From Rubrimonas cliftonensis (GTDB lineage: Bacteria > Pseudomonadota > Alphaproteobacteria > Rhodobacterales > Rhodobacteraceae), in assembly GCF_900107585.1 (NCBI RefSeq), contig NZ_FNQM01000002.1, positions 186,001-250,000 on the forward strand: DNA of 64,000 nt, given 5' to 3'. The translations under genes and the position numbers were made by a program. Numbering within the stretch: the stretch's first letter is position 1; each line of letters opens with the position of its first letter. Below, in pieces: positions 17,275-25,852 of the stretch. The notes below the pieces were generated by a model that was not told where the DNA came from, made no database searches, and worked only from the letters and a program-made list of their open reading frames with translations.

Positions 17275-17384
17275 TCGCGGTCCGCGGCGCCGCGACCGTT
17301 GCGGATGGCGCAGACGTGCACGAAAAGCGGCGTCGCGTCGCCGGCGGGTTCACAAGCCCGCCGATCCGGACGACATGGAGCGCG

Positions 17385-18104
17385 ATGATGCGCGAGGACG
17401 ACATCGATGCGACCGCGAACGGCGCCGGCGCCTTCACAGGCGGCGCGCGGAAGCGCGCGGCTGCGGACCCTGCCGGGCTTCGCCTCGCCGCGCTCGGCCC
17501 GGACGACCTGATCGCCTGTCCCGCCTGCGACCTGCTGCACCGGCTGCAGACACCCCCGCCCGGCGGCAGGGCGCGCTGCCGGCGCTGCGGCGCGGCGCTG
17601 CTGACCGACCGGGCGGCGGCGCTCGACACCGCGCTGGCCTGCGCCTTCGCCATCCTGATCCTCATCGCCGCGACGCTGTTCTTTCCGTTCCTGACGCTGG
17701 AGGCCGCCGGCGTCGTGCGCCGCGTCTCGCTGCTCGACGCGGTGCTCGCCTTCGCGGCGGGGTGGCTGGCGCCGCTCGTCATCGCCATGGCCGCCTTCGT
17801 CGTCGCCGCGCCGGCGGCCCGCGCGGCGCTGCTGATCTATGTGCTCGGGCCGCTGCGCCTCGACCGCCCGCCGCTGCCCGGCGCGCGCGCCGCCTATGCG
17901 CTGGCCAACGAGATCAGGCCGTGGTCGATGGCCGAGATCTTCCTGCTCGGCGTCGCGGTGGCGCTGGTGAAGGTGGCGGGGCTCGCCTCGGTCAGCCTCG
18001 GCCCCGCCTTCTTCGCCTGCGCGGTCGGCGTCGCGCTGATCGTCGTGGAGGACGCCGTGGTCTGCCGCTGGTCGATCTGGCGGATGCTGGAGGGCGCGCG
18101 ATGA
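17385..18104 (+). CDS. PqiA-like membrane protein, first half
   Basis: The 239-residue inner-membrane protein has one PqiA domain: an N-terminal zinc ribbon with CPAC and CRRC pairs, then four hydrophobic helices, with the conserved RPWSMAEIFLLGVAVALVKV segment. E. coli PqiA carries two such domains in one chain; here each half is a separate gene. Pqi proteins act with an MCE-domain protein in lipid transfer across the envelope. GGAG lies 4 or 7 bases before two adjacent ATGs (17385 and 17388). Its stop overlaps the next start by 4 bases. Confidence 0.85.
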   Translation: MMREDDIDATANGAGAFTGGARKRAAADPAGLRLAALGPDDLIACPACDLLHRLQTPPPGGRARCRRCGAALLTDRAAALDTALACAFAILILIAATLFFPFLTLEAAGVVRRVSLLDAVLAFAAGWLAPLVIAMAAFVVAAPAARAALLIYVLGPLRLDRPPLPGARAAYALANEIRPWSMAEIFLLGVAVALVKVAGLASVSLGPAFFACAVGVALIVVEDAVVCRWSIWRMLEGAR

Positions 18105-18802
18105 CGGGGGCGGCAGCGATGACGGGGGCGGCCGCCGCGCCGCTGATGATCACCGCGCGGGAGGCGGGCCTCGTCGGCTGCCGGCGCTGCGGCGCCGTCT
18201 CGCCCGCCGGCGCGGCGCGGTGCCGGCGCTGCGGCGCGCGGCCCGACGTCGTGGACGCGCGCTCGCTGCAGACCGTCTGGGCGCTGCTCGCCGTGGGGCT
18301 GATCGCCTACATCCCGGCCAACATCTGGCCGATGCTGCGCGTCAGCCGTTTCGGGACGACGCAGGAAAGCACCATCGTCGGCGGCGTGATCGAGCTGATC
18401 GACCATGGCGCCTACGGCGTCGCCGCCATCGTCGGCGTCGCCAGCGTCGTGGTGCCGATCGCGAAGTTTCTCGTGATCGCCTGGCTCGCCGTCGCCATCG
18501 CCGCCCGCCGCCGCCGCGCCCCCGACGCGCACGCGCTGCACCGGATGCACCGCCTGGTGGAACTGGTCGGGCGCTGGTCGATGGTCGACATCTTCGTCGT
18601 GGCGATCCTCGCGGCGCTGGTGCAGCTCGGCCTGATCGCCGCCATCCATCCGGGCCTCGCCGCCGTGTTCTTCGCGGTGTCGGTCGTCTTCACCATGCTC
18701 GCCGCGCAGGCCTTCGACCCGCGCCTGTTGTGGCTGGAGCATGGCCGCTCGGCCGCGCCCCAACCGCAGCCGCCCCGTCCCGTCGCAGGAGCCGACCGTT
18801 GA
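18101..18802 (+). CDS. PqiA-like membrane protein, second half
   Basis: The 233-residue PqiA-domain protein has a rubredoxin-like zinc ribbon (CRRCGAVSPAGAARCRRCG) followed by four transmembrane helices, including YIPANIWPMLRVSRFG and VGRWSMVDIFVVAILAALVQLG, both highly typical of PqiA. The ATG overlaps the stop of the first half (ATGA), and its own stop overlaps a TTG start of the MCE gene, so the operon is tightly coupled. The two halves probably associate to form the equivalent of the single-chain PqiA. Confidence 0.88.
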   Translation: MTGAAAMTGAAAAPLMITAREAGLVGCRRCGAVSPAGAARCRRCGARPDVVDARSLQTVWALLAVGLIAYIPANIWPMLRVSRFGTTQESTIVGGVIELIDHGAYGVAAIVGVASVVVPIAKFLVIAWLAVAIAARRRRAPDAHALHRMHRLVELVGRWSMVDIFVVAILAALVQLGLIAAIHPGLAAVFFAVSVVFTMLAAQAFDPRLLWLEHGRSAAPQPQPPRPVAGADR

Positions 18803-20610
18803 CGCATGACGCCGACATCGCGCCGCCAGACCTCGAAGACCGGCCGTCGCGCCGCATCTCGCTGGTCTGGCTGCTGCCGCTCCTGGCGCTGGCCGGCGCG
18901 CTCGGCGTCGCATGGAGCGCATGGTCCTCGCGCGGGCCCGTCATCGAGATCGTGTTCGAGGACGCCTCGGGCGTGCGCGCCGGCGAGACCACCCTGCGCC
19001 GCCGCGACATCGAGGTTGGCCGCGTCGAGGACGTCAGCTTCGCGCCCGACGCGGATCACGTCGTCGTCACCGCCCGCATCGAGCCGGAGATCGCGCCGCT
19101 GCTCGACGACGGCGCGCAGTTCTGGGTGGTGCGCCCCGAGATCACCACGCGCGGCGTCACCGGCCTCGGCGCGCTGGTCTCTGGCGTCCACATCGAGACG
19201 GCGTGGGACGATGGGACGGGAGAGCCGCGGCGGGAGTTCGTCGGGCTGCCCGAAGCGCCGCTCACCCCGCCCAACACGCCGGGCCTGCGCGTCACGCTGC
19301 GCGCGGCGGAGGGCGGCTCGGTCGCCGTCGGGGCGCCGGTGTTCTTCAAGGGCATCGACGTCGGCCGCATCGAGAGCCGCCAGCTCACGCCCGCCGGCGA
19401 CGCGGTGGAGTTCGAGGCGTTCGTCCGCGCGCCCTACGACGCCCACCTCACCCGCGCCACGCGGTTCTGGAACGCCTCCGGCTTCGACGTGGAGCTCGGC
19501 GCTGAGGGCGCGCGCCTGCGCGTCGCCTCGCTCCTGTCGCTGCTGCAGGGCGGCGTCGGCTTCGACACGCTGGAGGGCGCGCGGGCGCAGGGCGCCGCGG
19601 CCGCCGCCTCCGGCGCCGTGTTCCGGCTCCACCCCTCCGAGCGGGACGCCCGCGACAGCCTGCTCGACGGCGACGTGGAGCAGGCCGCGCTGATCACCGT
19701 CCGCTTCGAAGGCTCGGTGCGCGGCCTCAGCGCCGGGGCGCCGGTGGAGTTCCGCGGCATCCGCATCGGCTCGGTGCGCGACATCGCGCTGTCCGTGGAG
19801 GAGGGGGCCGAGGCCACGCTCGCCGCGACGCTGCAGATCCAGCCGCGCCGGCTTGGCGTGCCGGACCGGCGGGCCGCGCTCGACTTCATCGCCGACAACG
19901 CGCGCCGCGGGATGCGCGCCAAGCTCCAGAGCGGCAGCCTCATCACCGGCGCGCTCTATGTCGGCCTGGTGCAGGACGTGCAGGGGCCCGCGAAGTTCGA
20001 CGCGACCGCCGAGCCCCATCCGGTGCTGGAGACCGCGCCCTCCGACCTCGAGACCGTGACGGCCACCGCGCAGGGCATGATCGCGCGCATCAACGCCCTG
20101 CCCATAGAGGCGCTGCTGACGGAGGCGACCGGGCTCATGAGCAGCCTCGCCGCCGTGGCGGCGGACCCCGCGACGCAGGGGCTTCCCGCCGACGCCGCGG
20201 CCGCGGTGCAGGCGTTCGGCCGGCTGGCGCAGTCGCCCTCGCTCGCCGAGGCCCCGGTCGCGCTGGCGCGCGCGCTCGACGAGGTCGAGACGCTGCTGAC
20301 GACGCTGCGCGAGACCGGCGCGGTCGACCAGCTCGGCGCCGCCGTGGCCGACGCCCGCACCGCGATGGCGGCAGCCAGCGCGGCGGCGGCCTCGGTCGAG
20401 GAGGCGACGACGCGGCTGCCGCGGCTCGTCTCGGCGCTCACCGCCACCGCCGACCGCGCGGACGCCGTGCTCGCCTCGTTCGAGGTCGGCTCCGAGCTCA
20501 ACTACGAGGCCGTGACGGCGCTGCGCGAGGTGCGGGACGCGGCGCGGGCGGTGACGGCGCTGATCTCCGCCTTGGACCGGCGGCCGAACTCCCTCATATT
20601 GGGCAGATGA
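18799..20610 (+). CDS. pqiB: PqiB-like MCE (MlaD) protein
   Basis: The 603-residue periplasmic protein is anchored by one N-terminal helix (ISLVWLLPLLALAGALGVAW, about residues 21-40). It has three MCE repeats: ASGVRAGETTLRRRDIEVGRV, GGSVAVGAPVFFKGIDVGRI and VRGLSAGAPVEFRGIRIGSV. A long helical C-terminal region follows. In the Pqi system such proteins form a hollow channel spanning the periplasm for lipid movement between membranes. The TTG at 18799 overlaps the upstream stop by 4 bases and is the only start that gives a sensible N-terminus. Confidence 0.9.
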   Translation: MTHDADIAPPDLEDRPSRRISLVWLLPLLALAGALGVAWSAWSSRGPVIEIVFEDASGVRAGETTLRRRDIEVGRVEDVSFAPDADHVVVTARIEPEIAPLLDDGAQFWVVRPEITTRGVTGLGALVSGVHIETAWDDGTGEPRREFVGLPEAPLTPPNTPGLRVTLRAAEGGSVAVGAPVFFKGIDVGRIESRQLTPAGDAVEFEAFVRAPYDAHLTRATRFWNASGFDVELGAEGARLRVASLLSLLQGGVGFDTLEGARAQGAAAAASGAVFRLHPSERDARDSLLDGDVEQAALITVRFEGSVRGLSAGAPVEFRGIRIGSVRDIALSVEEGAEATLAATLQIQPRRLGVPDRRAALDFIADNARRGMRAKLQSGSLITGALYVGLVQDVQGPAKFDATAEPHPVLETAPSDLETVTATAQGMIARINALPIEALLTEATGLMSSLAAVAADPATQGLPADAAAAVQAFGRLAQSPSLAEAPVALARALDEVETLLTTLRETGAVDQLGAAVADARTAMAAASAAAASVEEATTRLPRLVSALTATADRADAVLASFEVGSELNYEAVTALREVRDAARAVTALISALDRRPNSLILGR

Positions 20611-21173
20611 CAGTGTACCGTTTCGCGATCTTCGGCCTGCTCGCGCTGCTGGCGGCATGCGCCGCGCCGCAGGAGCAGCGCCTCTATCTCCTGGAGCCGC
20701 CGCGGGCCTCCCCCGGCGGGCCGATCGAGGCCTCCGTGGTCGCCGTGCGGGCGGTGGACCTGCCCGCCTACGCCCGCGCCACCGCGATGGTCCACATCGT
20801 CGAGGACGGCTCGGTGCAGCAGTCCGACGTCGCCCGCTGGGCCGACGATCCGGCGCGCGCCGCCACCGTCACGCTCGCCAACCAGATCGCGGACCGGACC
20901 GGCGTCGATGTCGTGACCGAGCCGTGGCCGAGCGACGCCCGTCCCGAGGCCGTCGTCTCGGTGCTGATCGAGCGCTTCATCGGCGCGCTCGGCGGAGACC
21001 TGACGCTGAGCGGGCGCTACTCGATCACCGGCGCCGACCGGCGGTCGGAGCGCGCCTCGTCGGGCTTCTCGATCGTCACGCCGACGCAGGGTCCGGGCTT
21101 CGAGGGCCTTGCCCGCGCCCATGGCGTCGCACTCGACACGCTCGCCGCGCAGATCGTCGAGAACCTGCGCTAG
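20607..21173 (+). CDS. pqiC: PqiC-like outer-membrane lipoprotein
   Basis: The 188-residue lipoprotein has signal sequence VYRFAIFGLLALLAACAAP, with lipobox LAAC at about residues 14-17. It belongs to the ABC-type transport auxiliary lipoprotein family (PqiC/YmbA); VVAVRAVDLPAYARA and the conserved C-terminal helix LDTLAAQIVENLR fit that family. It caps the PqiB channel at the outer membrane. The ATG overlaps the pqiB stop by 4 bases and the gene closes the operon. Confidence 0.88.
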   Translation: MTVYRFAIFGLLALLAACAAPQEQRLYLLEPPRASPGGPIEASVVAVRAVDLPAYARATAMVHIVEDGSVQQSDVARWADDPARAATVTLANQIADRTGVDVVTEPWPSDARPEAVVSVLIERFIGALGGDLTLSGRYSITGADRRSERASSGFSIVTPTQGPGFEGLARAHGVALDTLAAQIVENLR

Positions 21174-21563
21174 AGCGTTTCCACGAGCCGACAGAATCAG
21201 CCGGCGACAAGAAAACCGCTGCAAGACAGGAGCCTCGAGCGGCAGAGCTGACGCAGGCAGGTCTCACGCCGCTCCGGCGGCGCCGCGCCCATGGGCGGGC
21301 GGATCGGCGCAACGGCCTCGCCCCTTGCGCCCTCCGGGCCCCGAACCGCCCCGAAGCAGGGTCGGAACGCGCATGATGCGGAGTCGGCCTGTCCCCAGCT
21401 CCTGTAGCGCGCAGCCGTGCGGCGCCGAATTGAGATTCTCCGTCGCCCCGCCACAGCCGCGACGACATCGCGGCGCGAGCCGATTGTCCTCGCGCTGTCG
21501 CCCGGCGCCTGTCGGCGGTCGCCGCCGCAGGGCCGGGCGCTCTGGCGCCGGCTGTCGCCGGGC
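21174..21563. other. Intergenic stretch between convergent genes
   Basis: These 390 bases separate pqiC from the reverse-strand peptide-binding protein. Short open frames exist on both strands but lack ribosome-binding sites and protein-like composition. I see no gene and no strong terminator with a T-run. The first 35 bases (AGAGCGTTTCC...GAATCAG) resemble dispersed intergenic elements seen in other alphaproteobacteria, but this cannot be verified from one copy. Confidence 0.5.
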
Positions 21564-23162
21564 CTACTTCGTCGTCGCCCAGTAGAAGGCGGAGTGGATC
21601 GAGCCGCCCTGGCTGAAGCCCTCGACGTTCTTCTGCATCGCGACCTGCTGGATCTGCTGGAACATCGGCGCGAAGGGCGAGACCTGCTGGTGGATGCGCT
21701 GCATCTCCTCGTACATCGCCGCGCGCTTGTCGCCGTCCTTCTCCAGCACCGCCGCGTCCGCCAGCGCCTCGGTCTCGTCCGCCGGCCAGGCGTTGCGCCA
21801 GGCGAGCAGCCCGGTGGCGTTCGCCTCGTCGGAGTTGTCGGGGTTGCGGGCGAAGGTGTCGGCGTTGGTGTGCGGGTCGGGGTAGTCCGGCCCCCAGGCC
21901 TCGAGCGCGATCTGGTGCTTGCGGGCGCGATACTCGGTGAGCACCTCCTTGCCGGTGCCGACGCGCAGATCGATGGTCACGCCGGCCTCGGCCATGGTGC
22001 TCTGGATGCGCTGGGCCATGTCCAGCCGCTCCTGGTCGTTGCGCACCGAGATGGTGAAGGAGAGCGGGCCGACGCCGGCCTCCGCCAGCAGCGCCTTCGC
22101 CTTCTCGACGTCCAGCGAATAGGGCGTCTCGGTGATCGCGCCGAGGAAGCCCGCGGGCAGGAAGCTCTGGTGGACGCGGTACTGGCCCTTCAGGAAGGTC
22201 GAGGCCATGCCCTCGTAGTCGATCAGATACTTGAACGCCTCGACGACCTTGGGATTGTTCAGCCCTTCGACCTTCTGGTTGAAGGAGAGGTAGGGGATGC
22301 GGCCCTTCACCTCGTCGATCACCTTGAGGTCGGCGTCGCCCCCGATGCCGGCGATGTCCACCGGCGTCAGCTTGCGCGCCACGTCGACGTCGCCGCGCTC
22401 CAGCAGCAGGCGCTGGGTGGCGGGCTCGCCGACATGGCGCAGGAACACGCGGCGCAGCGGCACCTCGCCCCGCCACCAGGTGTCGTTTGCCTCCAGCACA
22501 TAGCTCTCGCCGGGCTTGAAGCTGATCTGGCGGTAGGCGCCGGAGCCGGCGGAGTTCGACTTGAGCCACTCATGGCCCATGTCGCCGTCGACCTCATGGC
22601 TCAGCGCGAGCTCCTTGTCGACGATTGAAGCAACGACGGCGGTGAGGCAGTTGTAGAAGAAGCTCGGCGCATAGGGCTTGTCGGTGACGATGGTCAGCTC
22701 GTACTCGCCGGTCGCCTTGATCTTCTCGGCGACATTGTCCTTGGTGAAGCCGAACTGGGTGAGGATGAAGGACGGCGTCTTGTCGAGGATGACGGCGCGC
22801 TGCAGCGACCATGCCGCGGCGTCGGCGTTCACCGGCGCGCCGGAGTGGAACACGGCGCCTTCGCGCAGCCTGAAGCGGTAGGTGACGTCGTCGACCTGCT
22901 CCCAGCTTTCCGCGAGGCCCGGCACGAGCGGCCCGAGATTGGCGGGGTCGAGCTCGATCAGCGTGTCGTACACGTTGTTGTTCATGTCGTTGCCGGAGAA
23001 CTCGAAGCTCTCGGCGGGATCGAGCGACACGATGTCGTCGATCTTGTCCGCGATCACCAGCGTATCGGCGGGCGTCTCGGCCCAAACGGCCGCAGGCGTC
23101 ATCAACGAGACGATCGCGAGCGCCGTTGCTGCGCGCAGCGAACCGGCTGTTACGGATTTCAT
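21564..23162 (-). CDS. ABC transporter substrate-binding protein, peptide/nickel type
   Basis: The 532-residue periplasmic SBP_bac_5-family protein has signal peptide residues 1-28 (ending AAVWA-ET). Family landmarks include LVPGLAESWEQVDDVTYRFRL, VNADAAAWSL, LEANDTWWRGEVPL and YLIDYEGMASTFLKGQY. It captures oligopeptides or similar solutes for an ABC importer, but no permease or ATPase gene is adjacent, so partner genes must lie elsewhere. The ATG at 23162 follows AGGAGA by 7 bases; an in-frame start at 23363 would add a non-signal extension. Transcribed alone, convergent with the Pqi operon. Confidence 0.92.
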   Translation of the reverse strand: MKSVTAGSLRAATALAIVSLMTPAAVWAETPADTLVIADKIDDIVSLDPAESFEFSGNDMNNNVYDTLIELDPANLGPLVPGLAESWEQVDDVTYRFRLREGAVFHSGAPVNADAAAWSLQRAVILDKTPSFILTQFGFTKDNVAEKIKATGEYELTIVTDKPYAPSFFYNCLTAVVASIVDKELALSHEVDGDMGHEWLKSNSAGSGAYRQISFKPGESYVLEANDTWWRGEVPLRRVFLRHVGEPATQRLLLERGDVDVARKLTPVDIAGIGGDADLKVIDEVKGRIPYLSFNQKVEGLNNPKVVEAFKYLIDYEGMASTFLKGQYRVHQSFLPAGFLGAITETPYSLDVEKAKALLAEAGVGPLSFTISVRNDQERLDMAQRIQSTMAEAGVTIDLRVGTGKEVLTEYRARKHQIALEAWGPDYPDPHTNADTFARNPDNSDEANATGLLAWRNAWPADETEALADAAVLEKDGDKRAAMYEEMQRIHQQVSPFAPMFQQIQQVAMQKNVEGFSQGGSIHSAFYWATTK

Positions 23163-23439
23163 CTGGTGCTCTCCTGACCTTGGGCCCCGGGGGCGTGCCG
23201 GCGCGGAGACGCGCATGTTCCCCGACGCGCCGCCAGACTGACAACAGACCCCGCGCCCTGTCCAGCGGCGCCTGACATCCTGCGGGCCTGAGGCGGGGCG
23301 CGCCGCGCCGGAAAGCCTCAGCCATGGGCTCAGGCCGGGCGCCTGCGCGAAAAAGCGTCGCACCCCTGCGCCGCGACCATGCAGGACGGGCCGGCTCCGC
23401 CCTGTCGGGCGGCATGGTTCTGGGCTGAGCGGCTTCCGG

Positions 23440-23661
23440 CGCGCTCCGGCATCGCGCCCGCCCCGGCAAAGCTGCCCCGAATGCCTTCGCCGAGAGTTTC
23501 CGGGGCCGGATGCGCGACGAATGCCTCACAACGCGCACCTGTTCTTCTCGATGAACCACGCCTGCGTCGTGATCGCCGGCTGGGTCCATGACTGCAATAC
23601 CGAACGCCGGCATTCCTCGCTGGGCCACCTCACACCCGCAGCCTTCGCCGCCACCTCACAC
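23440..23661 (+). pseudogene. IS3-family transposase remnant (C-terminal end)
   Basis: Reading from about 23462, PGKAAPNAFAESFRGRMRDECL matches the integrase-core block of IS3-family OrfB proteins ([22 protein letters not shown] type). At about 23528 the frame shifts, probably by two extra bases, and continues as NAHLFFSMNHACVVIAGWVHDCNTERRHSSLGHLTPAAFAA, the standard transposase ending. Everything upstream of the DDE glutamate region is missing and no inverted repeats are recognisable, so the element is dead. It marks an old insertion between the binding protein and gap. Confidence 0.8.
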
Positions 23662-23680
23662 CCGCAGCCTTCGCCGCCAC
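23625..23680 (+). repeat. 26-bp tandem duplication at end of IS3 remnant
   Basis: Two perfect 26-base copies starting CCACCTCACACCCGCAGCCT (23625-23650 and 23651-23676) are followed by a third CCAC. The unit encodes the LTPAAFAA end of the transposase, and its length is not a multiple of three, so the duplication itself shifts the frame. Replication slippage is the likely origin. Confidence 0.85.
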
Positions 23681-24138
23681 GTTGCGCTCGCAACGGGCAT
23701 CGACGCTGCGCCATCTGAAAAGCTGCGCGCCGATGCCCGTCGCGCACGGCGTCGGCGCGCGCCCTCGGCGACCGGCGCAGCGGCGCGACACGGGGTCCGA
23801 CGCGTTTCGATCGCCCCGAAGGCTTCCGCCGATTCGCGGGAGGGGGGCGAGGCGCCGCCGCGCGTCGGTTCGCTGACCCCATGGCCACTGACGCCAGCGC
23901 GAGTTTCCGGCGCGCTTCCGAGACGGCGGTTCCCGGCGCTCCACCGGGCGGCGGGAGCGCCGGACGTCGGCCGCCGCGGCCCGCAGCGCGCCTTGTGAGA
24001 TCGTCCGGGCCTGGAATACGGCGCTCCGGGGGCCTTTCGACGACCCTCCGGCCCGCCTGCGCTTTCGCCGCGCCGCCGCCGCCGTTATAAGCCGCCCCGA
24101 ACGGGCGCATGGGGCGTCGGCGCGAGGGAGCAGGTGTC
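23681..24138. other. Intergenic stretch upstream of gap
   Basis: About 450 GC-rich bases with no convincing gene on either strand; open frames here are low-complexity arginine/proline translations. A TTATAA at 24085-24090 could be the -10 element of the gap promoter, but no good -35 is visible 17 bases upstream. Confidence 0.4.
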
Positions 24139-25140
24139 ATGGCGGTCAAGGTGGCGATCAACGGTTTCGGGCGGATCGGGCGCAACGTGCTGCGCGCGCT
24201 GATCGAGTCGGGCCGCACCGATGTCGAAGTCGTTGCGATCAACGATCTCGGTCCCGTCGAGACCAACGCCCACCTGATCCGCTTCGACAGCGTTCACGGC
24301 CGCTTTCCGGGCGAGGTGAAGGTCGTCGGCGACAGCATCGACGTGGGTCGCGGCCCGATCCGGGTCAGCGCCATGCGCAACCCCGCCGAACTGCCCTGGG
24401 GCGACGTGGACATCGCGCTGGAGTGCACCGGCATCTTCACCGACAAGGCGAAGGCCTCCGCCCATCTGCAGAACGGCTCCAAGCGCGTTCTGGTCTCCGC
24501 GCCCGCCTCCGGCGCCGACAAGACCATCGTGCACGGCGTCAACACCGACGCGCTGACGAAGGATGACCTCGTCGTCTCCAACGCCTCCTGCACCACGAAC
24601 TGTCTCGCGCCCGTCGCCCATGTCCTGCATCAGGTCGTGGGCATCGAGAAGGGCTTCATGACGACGATTCACAGCTACACCGGCGACCAGCCGACGCTCG
24701 ACACGCTGCACAAGGATCTTTACCGCGGCCGCGCCGCCGCGATGAGCATGATCCCGACCTCGACCGGCGCCGCGAAGGCCGTTGGCCTCGTGCTGCCCGA
24801 ACTCAACGGCAGGCTCGACGGCGTGGCGATCCGCGTGCCGACGCCGAACGTCTCGGTGGTGGACTTCAAGTTCATCGCCAGCCGCGCGACCAGCGTCGAC
24901 GAGATCAACGCCGCCATCCGCGCCGCCGCAGACGGCCCGCTCAAGGACGTGCTCGGCTACACCGACGCGCCGAACGTCAGCATCGACTTCAACCACGACC
25001 CGCATTCCTCGATCTTCCACACCGACCAGACCAAGGTGATGGACGGGACCTTCGTGCGCGTGATGAGCTGGTACGACAACGAGTGGGGCTTCTCCAACCG
25101 CATGCTCGACACCGCCGTGGCGATGGCGAAGACGATGTAA
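24139..25140 (+). CDS. gap: Glyceraldehyde-3-phosphate dehydrogenase, type I
   Basis: The 333-residue cytoplasmic enzyme oxidises and phosphorylates glyceraldehyde 3-phosphate with NAD(P)+ (glycolysis, or in reverse for gluconeogenesis). It has the Rossmann motif [10 protein letters not shown], the catalytic block [12 protein letters not shown] with Cys151, and [13 protein letters not shown] near the end. The ATG at 24139 is preceded by GGGAG; an earlier ATG at 24109 is less likely. Length is normal for the family. It heads a run of genes ending with pgk, separated by three small uncharacterised genes. Confidence 0.97.
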   Translation: MAVKVAINGFGRIGRNVLRALIESGRTDVEVVAINDLGPVETNAHLIRFDSVHGRFPGEVKVVGDSIDVGRGPIRVSAMRNPAELPWGDVDIALECTGIFTDKAKASAHLQNGSKRVLVSAPASGADKTIVHGVNTDALTKDDLVVSNASCTTNCLAPVAHVLHQVVGIEKGFMTTIHSYTGDQPTLDTLHKDLYRGRAAAMSMIPTSTGAAKAVGLVLPELNGRLDGVAIRVPTPNVSVVDFKFIASRATSVDEINAAIRAAADGPLKDVLGYTDAPNVSIDFNHDPHSSIFHTDQTKVMDGTFVRVMSWYDNEWGFSNRMLDTAVAMAKTM

Positions 25141-25144
25141 GCTG

Positions 25145-25246
25145 GTGGAAGTCTCCTTCCGCCTCCTGCTCGTGGTCCTCGCCGCCTTCGCCCTGGCGGC
25201 GGCGGATCACTACGTTCTGGGCGACGCGATCAAGGGAGCGTTCTGA
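25145..25246 (+). CDS. Small hydrophobic protein (33 aa), hypothetical
   Basis: A GTG-initiated frame 4 bases after gap encodes 33 residues: a single hydrophobic segment (FRLLLVVLAAFALAAA) then DHYVLGDAIKGAF. Its TGA overlaps the ATG of the next gene by one base (TGATG), a coupling pattern that supports real translation. It looks like a one-pass inner-membrane small protein or a leader. It is not recognised from any family and rests on context and composition only. Confidence 0.45.
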   Translation: MEVSFRLLLVVLAAFALAAADHYVLGDAIKGAF

Positions 25247-25566
25247 TGGAGGACAAGGGCGCGCCGCTGCGCGAAATCGGCGAACTGCTTGAGCGGCAGT
25301 TTCCCGATTTCATCTGCCTTCGCTGCGGCCATGACACTTTCATGGTCATTGCGAACCCGCGCCCGGCGCAACCAGGGCAGACAGTTCCTAGGCTGGCGCG
25401 GCGGGCTGGTTTAATGTTCGAGCGTGTGGCCTTCGCTACAGGGACAGCCTTCGATCAACCTGAGAATTTCGCCAAGGTTGTTTGCAAACGATGCGGTCTA
25501 GCGGAAGATCACTATCTGCCGGCGCTGGCCGCCACGTTCATGAAAGCGGGCGGCGAAGATGACTAA
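25246..25566 (+). CDS. Zinc-ribbon-like small protein, hypothetical
   Basis: The 106-residue cytoplasmic protein contains two CxxC pairs, CLRC (about 25-28) and CKRC (about 83-86), spaced as in a zinc ribbon and separated by a mostly polar insert. No catalytic motif is recognised. AAGGGAG lies about 7 bases before the ATG, and the stop overlaps the next start by 8 bases. Codon use is less GC-extreme than gap and pgk (for example TTTAATG, AAACGATGC), which hints at later insertion between the two glycolytic genes. Nucleic-acid binding or metal binding is possible but unproven. Confidence 0.65.
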   Translation: MEDKGAPLREIGELLERQFPDFICLRCGHDTFMVIANPRPAQPGQTVPRLARRAGLMFERVAFATGTAFDQPENFAKVVCKRCGLAEDHYLPALAATFMKAGGEDD

Positions 25567-25852
25567 GCTGACCGTGATCGATGGCGGCAAGTCGCCCTCA
25601 GGCGGCGGACCGGAGGACCCGATGATTGAAGCGCGAGTAGGGCGGCTGGAGGAGGACGTTCGCGAGATCAAGGCGGACATCCGCGAGATGCGCCGCGACG
25701 TGTCCGAGTTGAAGGACCGCTTCTCCCGCATGGAGGTCGGCATCGAGCGGATCAGCGCGCGGCTGGACAGCATTCCGAATGTCTGGCAGTTCGCCATGGG
25801 TCTGGTCACGACGGTTGTCGCCGTCGCGGCCTTGTTAGTGAGCCTTCGCTGA
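25559..25852 (+). CDS. Coiled-coil membrane-anchored protein, hypothetical
   Basis: The 97-residue protein has a short disordered start, a clear heptad coiled coil (about residues 24-70: [19 protein letters not shown] and on) and a single C-terminal transmembrane helix ([19 protein letters not shown]). This tail-anchored layout suggests an oligomeric membrane-associated scaffold. Similar proteins occur in phages and chromosomes without assigned function. It overlaps the zinc-ribbon gene by 8 bases, and its TGA shares a base with the ATG of pgk, so all three are translationally linked. Confidence 0.7.
   Translation: MTKLTVIDGGKSPSGGGPEDPMIEARVGRLEEDVREIKADIREMRRDVSELKDRFSRMEVGIERISARLDSIPNVWQFAMGLVTTVVAVAALLVSLR

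Noticed and set aside
23526-24266. Reverse-strand frame across the IS remnant and gap start
   Set aside because: It overlaps the gap start and the transposase remnant, and its product is arginine/proline-rich with no motif.
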